Shown here: piece after piece, positions 18,408-26,936 of the stretch
How positions within the stretch are numbered: position 1 is the first letter of the stretch
How the letters are laid out: every line of letters begins with the position of its first letter
Origin: Falsigemmobacter intermedius
GTDB lineage: Bacteria > Pseudomonadota > Alphaproteobacteria > Rhodobacterales > Rhodobacteraceae
Assembly: GCF_004054105.1 (NCBI RefSeq)
Contig: NZ_SBLC01000010.1
Coordinates: 62,001-126,000, forward strand
Direction: 5' to 3'
DNA length: 64,000 bases
The notes under the pieces: model-generated
Databases searched by the model: none
Seen by the model: the letters and a program-made list of their open reading frames with translations, nothing else
Told to the model about the DNA's origin: nothing
Made by a program: the position numbers and the translations under genes

Positions 18408-19691
18408 TTACGGGGCGGAGGGTGTCACCCGCCATATCGCATTGGAGAGGTCATCTGCGATCAGAAGTGCGCCGCGGGGATCGACAGTGACCCCCACCGG
18501 ACGCCCCCGGGCGCGGCCATCATCGGTCAGAAAGCCCATCACCACATCCACCGGATCGCCCGCAGGCTTCCCGCCGCTGAAAGGCACAAAGACCACCTTA
18601 TAGCCGACCGGGTCTTTTCGGTTCCAGCTTCCGTGCATGCCCACAAAAGCCCCTTCAGCAAACTGGGGCCCCATCACCGGGTCCGAGAAATCGACGCCAA
18701 GGGCGGCCACATGGGCCCCGAGCGCATAATCAGGCGTCAGGGCGCTGGCCACTTTTTCGGGGTTTTCCGGCTTCGCGCGGCGGTCGATATTCTGGCCCCA
18801 ATAGCTCCATGGCCAGCCGTAAAAGCCGCCGTCCTGAACAGAGGTCAGATAATCCGGCACCAGATCCGGGCCGATCTCATCGCGCTCATTCACCACGGCC
18901 CAGAGCGTTTCACTGCCCGGACGAAAGGTCAGCGCGGTGGGATTGCGCAGCCCCGTGGCATAGGGGCGGTGGCGACCGGTGGCGGTATCGATCTCCCAGA
19001 CCATGGCGCGGTTTTCTTCCGCCATCATGCCGCGCTCGGTGATATTGCTGTTGGAGCCGATCCCCACATACAAAAACGAGCCGTCCGGGCTGATCGCCAT
19101 GGCTTTCGTCCAGTGGTGATTGATTTCTGACGGCAGCAGGGTCAGCGTCTCAGGCGGGCCTGCGGCTTCGGTCTGGCCTTCGGTATAATCAAAGCGCACC
19201 ACCGCATCCTGATTGGCGACCCAGATATTGCCCTCGGACCAGGCCAGCCCGTAGGGTGAGTTCAGATCCTCCGCAAAGACCGTCTGCAGCTCATAGGCGC
19301 CGTCGCCGTCGGCGTCGCGCAGCAGGGTCAGGCGGTCGCCGCCCGGCTCGGGGCTTTTGCCGAGGGATTTGATAAAGCCTGCGATCACATCTTTCGGGCG
19401 CAGCGCCGGAGCGCCCTGGCCCTTGCCCTCGGCGACCAGAAGATCGCCATTGGGCAGCACGAGGATCTGGCGCGGGATTTTCAGTCCGGTGGCAATGGCG
19501 CTGATGCTATAGCCCGGCGGCACCTGCGGCAGTGCCCCTTCCCATCCGGCCGGGCGGGGGATGGTCATCTGTGGCACCAGGCTTTGATGCGGGGCCGGCA
19601 GGGTCGGAGACGGGCCGGTCTGAGCGGTCTGTGCAAGGCCCGCGGTGCTGAGCGTGGCAAGCGTCGTCGTGAGGATGAGAAACCCGCGCAT
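18408..19691 (-). CDS. PQQ-dependent sugar dehydrogenase (sorbosone/aldose-dehydrogenase type)
   Basis: Secreted beta-propeller quinoprotein of 427 residues. The signal peptide MRGFLILTTTLATLSTAGLAQ starts at ATG 19691, although the open frame extends to 19991 without initiation signals. Propeller blades carry typical segments: LPNGDLLVAEG, GLAWSEGNIWVANQDAVVRFD, HHWTKAM, NPTALTFRPGSETLWAVVNERDEIG, MHGSWNRKDPVGYKV and LLIADDLSNAIWRV. It would oxidise aldoses or related polyols in the periplasm with PQQ. The preceding gene encodes a small DUF2231 membrane protein whose stop overlaps this start (TGATG), suggesting an electron-transfer or membrane-anchoring partnership. No PQQ synthesis genes are in the window. 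Confidence 0.88.
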   Translation of the reverse strand: MRGFLILTTTLATLSTAGLAQTAQTGPSPTLPAPHQSLVPQMTIPRPAGWEGALPQVPPGYSISAIATGLKIPRQILVLPNGDLLVAEGKGQGAPALRPKDVIAGFIKSLGKSPEPGGDRLTLLRDADGDGAYELQTVFAEDLNSPYGLAWSEGNIWVANQDAVVRFDYTEGQTEAAGPPETLTLLPSEINHHWTKAMAISPDGSFLYVGIGSNSNITERGMMAEENRAMVWEIDTATGRHRPYATGLRNPTALTFRPGSETLWAVVNERDEIGPDLVPDYLTSVQDGGFYGWPWSYWGQNIDRRAKPENPEKVASALTPDYALGAHVAALGVDFSDPVMGPQFAEGAFVGMHGSWNRKDPVGYKVVFVPFSGGKPAGDPVDVVMGFLTDDGRARGRPVGVTVDPRGALLIADDLSNAIWRVTPSAP

Positions 19692-20155
19692 CAGAACGTC
19701 TCCCCATCGGAAAAGCCGCGCCAGCCAATCACCGACGCCACCAGCGCGAGCGCCGCCGAAATGGCCGACCACCAGATCGCATCCGGCATGATGCCCCAGG
19801 CATCCCGGGCGTGGATAAAGGCATTGTAAAGCCCGGTCCCCCAAGCGGCGAGCAGGATCAGCCCATACCAGAGCACGCGTCGCGCCCCGGGGGTGCCGCG
19901 CCGCAGGGCGTAGCTGATCAGCGCGGCCAGCAGAGCGAGGCCACCAAAGACCAGCCCCGCCGCATTGAGCCATTCGGCGAAATTGGACCATTGGATCTCA
20001 TAGGTCCGGGCATAGCCGATATCGGCAATCAGCGTAGCCAGAAACAGCGGGAAAAAGAAGGCCAGCACCAGACTGTGGAGCGGATGCACAGAGCGTGGTC
20101 TTCGCGGCGAAACACGGGCTGAATACACCTCAGGGATCTCCTCTCTGGGCTCCAT
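19691..20155 (-). CDS. DUF2231-like integral membrane protein
   Basis: Small membrane protein of 154 residues. A cytoplasmic N-terminus with SVHPLHSLVLAFFFPLF leads into four hydrophobic helices, the arrangement of DUF2231 proteins, whose conserved N-terminal His/Pro motif is seen as VHPLH. It is translationally coupled to the PQQ dehydrogenase gene; fused or adjacent DUF2231-PQQ dehydrogenase pairs are common, so it may pass electrons or anchor the enzyme. The function of the family is not established. Confidence 0.75.
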   Translation of the reverse strand: MEPREEIPEVYSARVSPRRPRSVHPLHSLVLAFFFPLFLATLIADIGYARTYEIQWSNFAEWLNAAGLVFGGLALLAALISYALRRGTPGARRVLWYGLILLAAWGTGLYNAFIHARDAWGIMPDAIWWSAISAALALVASVIGWRGFSDGETF

Positions 20156-20351
20156 TCAGCACAAAGAACCGCACCGCAGAGCCGGGTTACACCACTCTTA
20201 ACGGTTGAAAACCCGATAAGTTGCAGCCTTTTCCCTTTGGTGGCGGCGAGAGTTGCTTGCTGTGCTTTGGCAGGCGGCCCTGCAGGTGCCCCGCTGCTGA
20301 GCGCGTGGCGAAAGTCGTCGTAAAGCTTCGAATTTTATTAAAGTAACGAAT

Positions 20352-20466
20352 TATAAACCTTTTGGCTGTCAGTCTCAGGCCTGAGGCACTCACTCCGCAG
20401 CGGTCTCAGGCAGGGCAGAGCAGGGGTCTGGCAGCTTTGGAAGAAACCGGGCTGCCAGACCTTTTT
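20352..20466 (+). promoter_or_regulatory. Structured leader with intrinsic-terminator hairpin upstream of the lipoprotein gene
   Basis: The 328-bp gap 20156-20483 contains no gene. Its right half has an AT-rich stretch ending in TATAAA (20352-20357), a GCCTGAG (20379-20385) / CTCAGGC (20405-20411) stem with a 19-base loop, then a perfect 11-bp stem GGTCTGGCAGC (20425-20435) / GCTGCCAGACC (20451-20461) followed directly by TTTTT. The hairpin ends only 17 bases before the lipoprotein ATG, and no plus-strand gene precedes it within 1.9 kb. It could be an attenuator or the 3' end of a small RNA of about 100 nt. Confidence 0.5.
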
Positions 20467-20483
20467 CACAGAGAAGGCAGGCC

Positions 20484-21158
20484 ATGGCAGAGCGTTTTTT
20501 CCGTCTCTTATCCCCGTTTCTTTGTCTGACGCTTTCCGCCTGCGGGGGCGGCGGCGGAGGGGAGGGGGGGAGCGGCAGCCAGGGCTATGGCTCAGGGGGG
20601 CGTCAGCCTGTTGACCCCTTTGAGCAGCGCTTTCAGGAGATCTTTGCAATGGATCTCAGCACCGATATGCCCCAAAGCGGCCGCGCTTCTTACAGCGGAC
20701 TGACCGAGACCGAACTGCATCGCGGTGCCAGTCCCGTGGGGCATCTGCGCGGTGAGATGGAGATGAGCGTGGATTTCGCGGCCGCCTCGTCCCGCGCTAC
20801 AGAGCATCAGGCGCTGAGCGGCAGGATGCACAACTTCCGCGGCACGATCGATGGCTCAGAGGTGGTTTTCAGCGGAGAGCTGACCACCGCCGCGGCCCGC
20901 GATCAGGGCTTTGACAGCCGCGCGAGAGTGGCCGATCAGATTATCGCCCGGCCCGGGCGTCTGGGATCGCTGGTCGCGCATTTCGCGGGGGATCTGGCAA
21001 CGGGGAAAAGCGGCGGACCTGTGCATCTTGAAGCCGCAGGCAACTTTCGCGGCCCCGGCGGTGCGGCGGCCAGCGGCACGCTCGGCGGGATCTGGACTGA
21101 CCCGGCGGGGGTGGATCCGCTGACGGCGAACGGGCGGTTTGTGGTGGAGAGGGACTGA
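20484..21158 (+). CDS. TbpB-like (transferrin-binding-protein beta-barrel) lipoprotein
   Basis: Predicted lipoprotein of 224 residues. The signal ends in the lipobox LSAC with Cys20, followed by a flexible Gly-rich linker (residues 21-40). The remainder resembles the eight-stranded barrel of TbpB-like proteins: GRASYSGLTETEL, HNFRGTIDGSEVVFSGELT, LVAHFAGDLATG, AAGNFRGPGGAAASGTLGG and a C-terminal RFVVERD. Such proteins are surface lipoproteins that bind host or environmental ligands, often metals or heme; in free-living alphaproteobacteria the ligand is unknown. GAAGG lies before ATG 20484. No receptor or Slam gene is adjacent. Confidence 0.7.
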   Translation: MAERFFRLLSPFLCLTLSACGGGGGGEGGSGSQGYGSGGRQPVDPFEQRFQEIFAMDLSTDMPQSGRASYSGLTETELHRGASPVGHLRGEMEMSVDFAAASSRATEHQALSGRMHNFRGTIDGSEVVFSGELTTAAARDQGFDSRARVADQIIARPGRLGSLVAHFAGDLATGKSGGPVHLEAAGNFRGPGGAAASGTLGGIWTDPAGVDPLTANGRFVVERD

Positions 21159-21430
21159 GCCGGCACCAGGCGGCGGGGCGAGACCGCGCCCTTTTCGAAG
21201 CCCCTGCACCTTTGGCAAAGCCTCACGGGCTTTCCATTCGCTGAGGGTGCTGCGTGATTTGCTGCGAGGGGGCCTTTCCGCAGTAAAGCGGCCTTCATGA
21301 AGCCGCCTGAAAGGCGCGCGGGATTTGGTCACGAATTCTTCACGAAACTGCTGCGCCCGCGTTACCTGCCCGGGTCACAAGGCTCTCAATCGCCCGGACG
21401 GCAAAGGCCGGGCTCTGATGAGGGGCTGTC

Positions 21431-23065
21431 ATGCAATTCAATCGTCGCCAAATCTTCCCGCTCTTCGGTGGTGTTGCCGCCGGTGCGCTGATCCTGCCGC
21501 GCCGCCTGATGGCCGAGGGCAAGCGCCGCTCGCTGACCATCGCGGTGCAAAAGATCTCGAACAACAACACGCTCGACATCTGGCATGAGCAGTCGAACGT
21601 CGGTGAGCGCATTTTCTATCCCAATCTCTGGGAAGGCCTGATCGGCCGCAACTGGATGGGCAATCAGGGTCCGGTGCCCGAACTTGCCACCGAATGGAAG
21701 CGCATCGACGATAAGACCATCGAGCTGAAGCTGCGTCAGGGCGTGAAATTCCACAACGGCGATGAGATGACCGCCGAAGATGTGGCCTTCTCCTTCTCGG
21801 ACGAGCGCGTTTTCGCAGGCACCGGCCCGGTCGGCGGCGAGACCATCTATGCCGAAAACTTCAAACCCAAGACCGACAAAGAGCTTCCGGCTTCGGTGCC
21901 CGGCACCGGCCGCCGCCTCTGGCCCGCACTGCGCGGGGTGGAGGTCATCGACCGCTATACCGTGCGCTTCCACAACGCGACGCCGGATGTGACCCTTGAG
22001 GGTCGTTTCTACGCCGCAGGCTCGCAGATCACCTCCAAACGCGCCTGGGATGAGGCTCCGACCTATGCCGAATGGGCGCGCAAACCGGTGACCACCGGGG
22101 CCTATAAGGTCGAAGACTATAAGCCCGATGTCTCGCTGACGCTGGTGGCGCATGATGAGCACTGGGCGGGCCGCCCGCCGCTCGAGCGCATCCGCTTTGT
22201 CGAAGTGCCCGAAGTGGCCAGCCGCGTGAACGGGCTTCTCTCGGGGGAATATGACTTCGCCTGCGACCTGCCGCCCGATCAGATCGCCACCATCGCCAAT
22301 GCGCCGGGTCTTGAGGTGCAGTCCTCGACGATCTGGAACCACCGCGTCTCGGTCTTTAACGTGCAAAATGAGATCATGGCGAACCCGCTGGTGCGCCGCG
22401 CCATGACCCATGCCATTGATCGCAAAGCCATTGTTGACGCGCTTTGGGCCGGTCAGACGGAAGTGCCGAAGGGTCTGCAGTTTGACAGCTATGCGGCCTC
22501 CAACATGCTGATCGAAGACTGGGCCGTGCCGGAATATAACCCCGACCTCGCCCGCGATCTGCTGAAGCAGGCCGGCTACAAGGGCGATGCGATCCCCTAT
22601 TTCCTGCTTAACAACTACTACACCAACCAGACCGCCACCGGCCAGGTCCTGACCGAGATGTGGCAGCAGGCGGGTCTGAACATCCAGATCCAGATGAAGG
22701 AAAACTGGTCGCAGATCTTTGCCGGCGAAGGTGAGCGCGGCGTGCGCGACTGGTCGGCCTCGAACCTGGTGAACGACCCGGTGACGCCGATGGTCAACCA
22801 GTTTGGCCCCAACGGCCAGGCGCAGCAGAACCATGAGTGGAAAAACGACGAGCTGAACAAGCTCTCAGTGCTGCTCGAGACCTCAACCGATCACGAGCTG
22901 CGCCGCAAATCCTTCCGCCGCATGCTGGAAATCGCTGAGCGTGAGGACCCGGTCTATACCGTGTTGCACCAGAACGCCGTCTTCACCGGCATGAAGTCGG
23001 AACTGAACTGGAAAGCGGCTCCGGCCTTCGCGATGGATTTCCGCCGCGGCAACTGGAACGCCTGA
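21431..23065 (+). CDS. Dipeptide/opine-family ABC transporter substrate-binding protein (AccA-like)
   Basis: Periplasmic binding protein of the DppA/OppA fold, 544 residues. A twin-arginine signal (NRRQIF plus hydrophobic segment) suggests Tat export of the folded protein. Family segments include LRQGVKFHNGDEMTAEDVAFSF, GAYKVEDYKPDVSLTLV and RRAMTHAIDRKAIVDALW. It heads an operon whose gene order (binding protein, ATPase, ATPase, permease, permease, GDPD phosphodiesterase, HAD phosphatase) equals accABCDEFG for agrocinopine import and breakdown on Ti plasmids. The ligand is therefore probably a phosphodiester-linked sugar. The 272-bp gap before it holds weak hairpins but no recognisable operator or gene. 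Confidence 0.88.
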   Translation: MQFNRRQIFPLFGGVAAGALILPRRLMAEGKRRSLTIAVQKISNNNTLDIWHEQSNVGERIFYPNLWEGLIGRNWMGNQGPVPELATEWKRIDDKTIELKLRQGVKFHNGDEMTAEDVAFSFSDERVFAGTGPVGGETIYAENFKPKTDKELPASVPGTGRRLWPALRGVEVIDRYTVRFHNATPDVTLEGRFYAAGSQITSKRAWDEAPTYAEWARKPVTTGAYKVEDYKPDVSLTLVAHDEHWAGRPPLERIRFVEVPEVASRVNGLLSGEYDFACDLPPDQIATIANAPGLEVQSSTIWNHRVSVFNVQNEIMANPLVRRAMTHAIDRKAIVDALWAGQTEVPKGLQFDSYAASNMLIEDWAVPEYNPDLARDLLKQAGYKGDAIPYFLLNNYYTNQTATGQVLTEMWQQAGLNIQIQMKENWSQIFAGEGERGVRDWSASNLVNDPVTPMVNQFGPNGQAQQNHEWKNDELNKLSVLLETSTDHELRRKSFRRMLEIAEREDPVYTVLHQNAVFTGMKSELNWKAAPAFAMDFRRGNWNA

Positions 23066-23135
23066 GCCCATGGGGCTTCGCGGGCGGCGCAGGGGCGCTG
23101 CCCGCAATTTTACGATGTAACGGAAAGGACGAGGG

Positions 23136-24125
23136 ATGAGTTTCGTCTCCATCCGGGATCTGAAAGTCTCGTTCGACGGGGTGCGGGTGCTGCATGGCAT
23201 CAACCTCGAGATCGCCCGCGGTGAGGCCCTTGGCCTAGTGGGCGAAAGCGGCTGCGGAAAATCCGTCACCTGGCTTGCGGCTCTGGGGCTGCTGCCGGGT
23301 AAAGCGCATGTGGAAGGCTCGGTCCGCTTTGAGGGCCAGGAGCTGATCGGCGCGCCGCGCCGCCGGCTTGAAGAGGTGCGCGGGGCGCGCATCGCGATGA
23401 TTTTCCAGGACCCGTCGTCTTCGCTGAACCCGGTGCAGAAGGTGGGCCGTCAGATCGGCGAAAGCCTGAAGCTGCATCGGGGCCTGAGCGGATCGGCGGC
23501 GCGGGCAGAGGCGATCCGGCTGATGGATCTGGTGGGCATTCCATCCGCCGCGAGCCGCGTTGATCTTTATCCGCATGAGTTTTCCGGCGGTCAGTGCCAG
23601 CGCATCATGATCGCCATGGCGCTCGCCTCAGAGCCGGATCTGCTGATCGCAGATGAGCCGACCACTGCGCTTGATGCCACCATCCAGGCGCAGATCCTCG
23701 ATCTTCTGGGGCGGCTGCGGCGTGAAATGAACATGGGGCTGGTCTTTATCAGCCACGATCTTGGCGCTGTGTCCGCCGTCTGCGACCGCGCGGCGGTGAT
23801 GTATGCGGGCCGCATCGTGGAGAGCAACGACATCGCCTCGCTTTTTGAGGCGCCGCGCCATCCCTATACGGCGGGGCTTTTCCGCGCGATCCCGGAGCTG
23901 ACCGGGCCGCGCAGTGATCTGCTGCCGATCCCCGGCACCGTGCCCGACCCGCGCGCGCTGCCGAAGGGCTGTGCCTTTGGCCCGCGCTGTGGCTCAGCCT
24001 CGGGGCTCTGCGGCTCTGAGCGGCCCGATCTTCTGCCGCAGCGGGCGGGCGGGCATCTGGCCTGTTTCCACCCCGTGGGCCAGGCGCAGACCCTGACCCC
24101 GCGTCTGGCGGAGATGGCGCAATGA
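23136..24125 (+). CDS. Peptide/opine ABC transporter ATP-binding protein (DppD-type, AccB-like)
   Basis: ATPase subunit of 329 residues for the importer encoded around it. Walker [10 protein letters not shown]-loop [10 protein letters not shown], signature [14 protein letters not shown] and Walker [12 protein letters not shown] are intact. The C-terminal extension holds the oligopeptide-transporter Cys cluster ([14 protein letters not shown]), which in this subfamily can bind an Fe-S cluster. The frame overlaps the next ATPase gene by 4 bp (ATGA). GGAAAGGA lies before the ATG. Confidence 0.93.
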   Translation: MSFVSIRDLKVSFDGVRVLHGINLEIARGEALGLVGESGCGKSVTWLAALGLLPGKAHVEGSVRFEGQELIGAPRRRLEEVRGARIAMIFQDPSSSLNPVQKVGRQIGESLKLHRGLSGSAARAEAIRLMDLVGIPSAASRVDLYPHEFSGGQCQRIMIAMALASEPDLLIADEPTTALDATIQAQILDLLGRLRREMNMGLVFISHDLGAVSAVCDRAAVMYAGRIVESNDIASLFEAPRHPYTAGLFRAIPELTGPRSDLLPIPGTVPDPRALPKGCAFGPRCGSASGLCGSERPDLLPQRAGGHLACFHPVGQAQTLTPRLAEMAQ

Positions 24126-25099
24126 CGGTGCTTCTTCAGGCAAAGCGCCTTGTGCAGCAATATGAAACCGGGGGCGGGCTTTTCCGCACGGCCGCGAAAG
24201 TGCGGGCGGTGGACGGCATTGATCTGCAGATCCGGGCGGGCGAAATCCTTGGGATCGTTGGGGAATCCGGCTCCGGCAAATCAACGCTCGGCCGGATGCT
24301 GCTGGGGCTGGAGAGCCCCCATGAGGGCGAGGTGCTCTGGAAGGGCGCGGCATTGCCGAAGCTGCGCAGCCCGGAATGGCGCGCCCTGCGCCGCGAGATG
24401 CAGCTGATCTTCCAGGACCCGCTGGCGGCCCTTGACCGGCGCATGACCATCAAAGACCAGATCGCCGAACCTTTGCAGATCCACGGTCTTGCCAGCGGAG
24501 CCGCCCTTGAGGCGCGGGTGGCGGAACTGATGCGAAAGGTCGGGCTGCGCCCCGATCAGGGCGCGCGCTATCCCCATGAACTCTCCGGCGGGCAGCGCCA
24601 GCGGGTGGTGATCGCCCGCGCGCTTGCGATGAGCCCGAAGTTTCTGGTCTGCGATGAGCCGGTCTCGGCCCTTGATGTCTCGATCCAGGCGCAGGTGGTG
24701 AACCTGCTGCGCGATCTGCAGGCCTCTGAGGGGCTGACCATGGTCTTCATCAGCCATGATCTGAAAGTTGTGCGCAATCTCTGCGACCGGGTGGCGGTGA
24801 TGTATCTGGGCCGCGTCGTTGAAGAAGGCCCCGCCGATGAGGTCTTCGCCGATCCGCGCCATCCCTATACCCAGGCACTGGTCTCCAGCGTGCCGCGGGC
24901 AGGGGTTGGCCTTTCCGACCGCATCCTGCTGCAGGGCGAGCCGCCGAACCCCGCCGCGCGCCCCAAAGGCTGCGCTTTTCACCCGCGCTGCGCCATGGCG
25001 GAGAGCCTGTGTTCCGGCGCGGTGCCCGAGCTTGCCCGCCACCGGGGCCGCATGACCGCCTGTCTGCGCCAGCAGGCCATCGCCCGGGCCGCGGCCTGA
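24122..25099 (+). CDS. Peptide/opine ABC transporter ATP-binding protein (DppF-type, AccC-like)
   Basis: Second ATPase subunit, 325 residues. It has Walker [38 protein letters not shown] and LVCDEPVSALD, with the C-terminal GCAFHPRCAMAESLC cysteine cluster of the oligopeptide family. The preceding VQQYETGGGLF and VRAVDGIDL are typical of DppF/OppF. It pairs with the 23136 product to energise the two permeases that follow 10 bp downstream. Confidence 0.93.
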   Translation: MTVLLQAKRLVQQYETGGGLFRTAAKVRAVDGIDLQIRAGEILGIVGESGSGKSTLGRMLLGLESPHEGEVLWKGAALPKLRSPEWRALRREMQLIFQDPLAALDRRMTIKDQIAEPLQIHGLASGAALEARVAELMRKVGLRPDQGARYPHELSGGQRQRVVIARALAMSPKFLVCDEPVSALDVSIQAQVVNLLRDLQASEGLTMVFISHDLKVVRNLCDRVAVMYLGRVVEEGPADEVFADPRHPYTQALVSSVPRAGVGLSDRILLQGEPPNPAARPKGCAFHPRCAMAESLCSGAVPELARHRGRMTACLRQQAIARAAA

Positions 25100-25109
25100 G
25101 AGGGACGAG

Positions 25110-26039
25110 ATGACCATTTTTATTCTTCAACGTCTGATCCGCGCCATCCTCACCCTGGTGCTGGTGATGACCTTCGCCTTTCTGGTGCTGCGCCTGTCCG
25201 GTGATCCGGCGATCATCCTGCTCGGGCCCGATGCGCCGCAGGATGCCATTGAGGCCTTCCGCGCCCGCTGGGGTCTGAATGATCCTTTGTGGAAACAATA
25301 CCTTGCCTATATCGCGCAGTTGTTTACCTTTGATTTTGGTGTCTCGATGCGCGACCAGGTTCCGGCGCTGGATCTGGTGCTCTCGCGCATCCCCGCCACG
25401 CTGAGCATCACGCTGCCGGCGATGCTGCTGAAGCTTGCGATCGGCATTCCGGCGGGGGTGCTTGCGGCGCTTTACCGCCAGTCGCTGATCGACCGCGGCG
25501 TGATCCTGATCTCGATCCTCGGCTTCACCATTCCGTCTTTCGTCATGGCGCTCCTGCTGGTGCTGATCTTTGCGGTGACGCTCGGCTGGCTGCCCTCAGG
25601 CGGGCAGGACACGATCTGGCATGCGATCCTGCCGATTGCGACGCTTTCAGTGGGGGGCATCGGAGTGATGGCGCGGTTTTCGCGCTCGGCCATGATTGAG
25701 GTCCTGGGCCAGCCCTATATCCGCACCGCCATGGCCAAGGGCCTCAGCTGGCGCGATGTGGTCTGGAAGCATGCTCTGCCCAATGCCTCGGTCCCGATTG
25801 TGACCCTTGTGGGCTTTATGATCGGCTCGCTGATCGCGGGGGCTGCGGTGGTGGAAAGCATCTTCTCCTGGCCGGGGGTGGGGCGTCTGATCGTCACCTC
25901 TGTGGCCAACCGGGATCTTGCGGTGGTGCAGGCGCTGCTGCTGGTGATCGCGGGTTCCATGATCCTCGCCAATCTTGCGGTCGATCTGGCCTATGGCCTG
26001 CTCGACCCCCGCCTGCGCAAAGCGCGCGCGGCGCATTGA
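25110..26039 (+). CDS. Peptide/opine ABC transporter permease (DppB-type)
   Basis: Inner-membrane permease of 309 residues with six predicted helices. The N-terminal FILQRLIRAILTLVLVMTFAF and the segment LRLSGDPAIILLGPDAPQDAIEAFRARWGLNDPLWKQYL are the DppB signature. The cytoplasmic EAA loop reads YIRTAMAKGLSWRDVVWKHALPNA. It is first of the two permease genes of the operon, 10 bp after the ATPase gene, with AGGGACG before its ATG. Confidence 0.93.
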   Translation: MTIFILQRLIRAILTLVLVMTFAFLVLRLSGDPAIILLGPDAPQDAIEAFRARWGLNDPLWKQYLAYIAQLFTFDFGVSMRDQVPALDLVLSRIPATLSITLPAMLLKLAIGIPAGVLAALYRQSLIDRGVILISILGFTIPSFVMALLLVLIFAVTLGWLPSGGQDTIWHAILPIATLSVGGIGVMARFSRSAMIEVLGQPYIRTAMAKGLSWRDVVWKHALPNASVPIVTLVGFMIGSLIAGAAVVESIFSWPGVGRLIVTSVANRDLAVVQALLLVIAGSMILANLAVDLAYGLLDPRLRKARAAH

Positions 26040-26048
26040 GGTGCCTTC

Positions 26049-26924
26049 ATGACTGATACTTCCCTCTCTCCTCAGGTCGCCGTGCGTAAGCCGGGCTGGC
26101 TGACGCGGCTGAACCGGCGGATGCCTTTGCTGATCGTCTTTGCCATGGCCTGGCTGGGCGCGATGGTCTTCACGGCGATCTTTGCGGATCTTCTGCGCCC
26201 CTATGAGATCACGAAAATGAATCTCTCGGCGCGGATGGCCCCGCCGCTGACGCCGGGGCATCTGCTCGGGACCGACGATCTGGGCCGCGATGTGCTCTCG
26301 CGTCTGCTGCAATCGGTGCGCGTATCGCTGGTGATTGCCTTTGGCGCCACGATCCTCTCGGCGGTCTTTGGCACCACGCTGGGCTTTCTTGCGGCGCGTT
26401 ATCGCGGCGTCGTGGAAAACGCGGTCATGGCGCTGGCAGATTTTCAGGCAGCTCTGCCGTTTCTGATTATGTCTCTGGCGGTGCTGGCTTTCTTTGGCAC
26501 CTCGATGACGCTGCTGGTCTGTCTGATGGGTTTTTACGGCTGGGAGCGCTATGCCCGCCTGGCCCGTGGCCTTGCGATTTCCGCCTCGGCGCAGGGCTAT
26601 GCCGGCGCGGTGGTGCAGCTGGGCGCGGGGCCCATGCGGGTCTTTCTGCGCCACATCCTGCCCAATGTCGCCTCCACCCTGATCGTCTCGATGACGCTGA
26701 CTTTCCCCGAGATCATCCTGATGGAATCCGGCCTCAGCTTCCTTGGCCTCGGCGTGCAGCCGCCGGAAACCTCGCTCGGCAATATGGTCGGCTTTGGCCG
26801 CGAATATCTGACCCGTGCGCCCTGGATCATGCTGGCCCCGTCAACGGTCATCGTTCTGACCACGCTTTCGATCTCGCTGCTGGGTGACTGGCTGCGCGAC
26901 CGTCTCGACCCTGTTCTTCGCTGA
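26049..26924 (+). CDS. Peptide/opine ABC transporter permease (DppC-type)
   Basis: Partner permease of 291 residues. DppC features are LLGTDDLGRDVLSRLLQSVRVSL after the first helix and PPETSLGNMVGFGREYLTRAPW near the C-terminus. The EAA-loop equivalent RHILPNVAS follows the central helices. It lies 9 bp after the DppB-type gene and 12 bp before the phosphodiesterase gene, in one transcript with both. Confidence 0.93.
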   Translation: MTDTSLSPQVAVRKPGWLTRLNRRMPLLIVFAMAWLGAMVFTAIFADLLRPYEITKMNLSARMAPPLTPGHLLGTDDLGRDVLSRLLQSVRVSLVIAFGATILSAVFGTTLGFLAARYRGVVENAVMALADFQAALPFLIMSLAVLAFFGTSMTLLVCLMGFYGWERYARLARGLAISASAQGYAGAVVQLGAGPMRVFLRHILPNVASTLIVSMTLTFPEIILMESGLSFLGLGVQPPETSLGNMVGFGREYLTRAPWIMLAPSTVIVLTTLSISLLGDWLRDRLDPVLR

Positions 26925-26936
26925 AACGGAGTGACT

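Noticed and set aside
18408-19991. Long form of the PQQ dehydrogenase (527 residues)
   Set aside because: The first 100 residues are an out-of-family shadow of the DUF2231 gene; the signal peptide starts at 19691.
21216-21233. Terminator after the TbpB-like lipoprotein gene
   Set aside because: The AAAGCC/GGCTTT stem is only six base pairs and has no clear U tract; too weak to annotate.
21386-22834. Minus-strand open frame of 482 codons
   Set aside because: It is antisense to the AccA-like binding protein, which has clear family motifs and a Tat signal; the reverse frame is open only because of high GC codon bias and resembles no protein.
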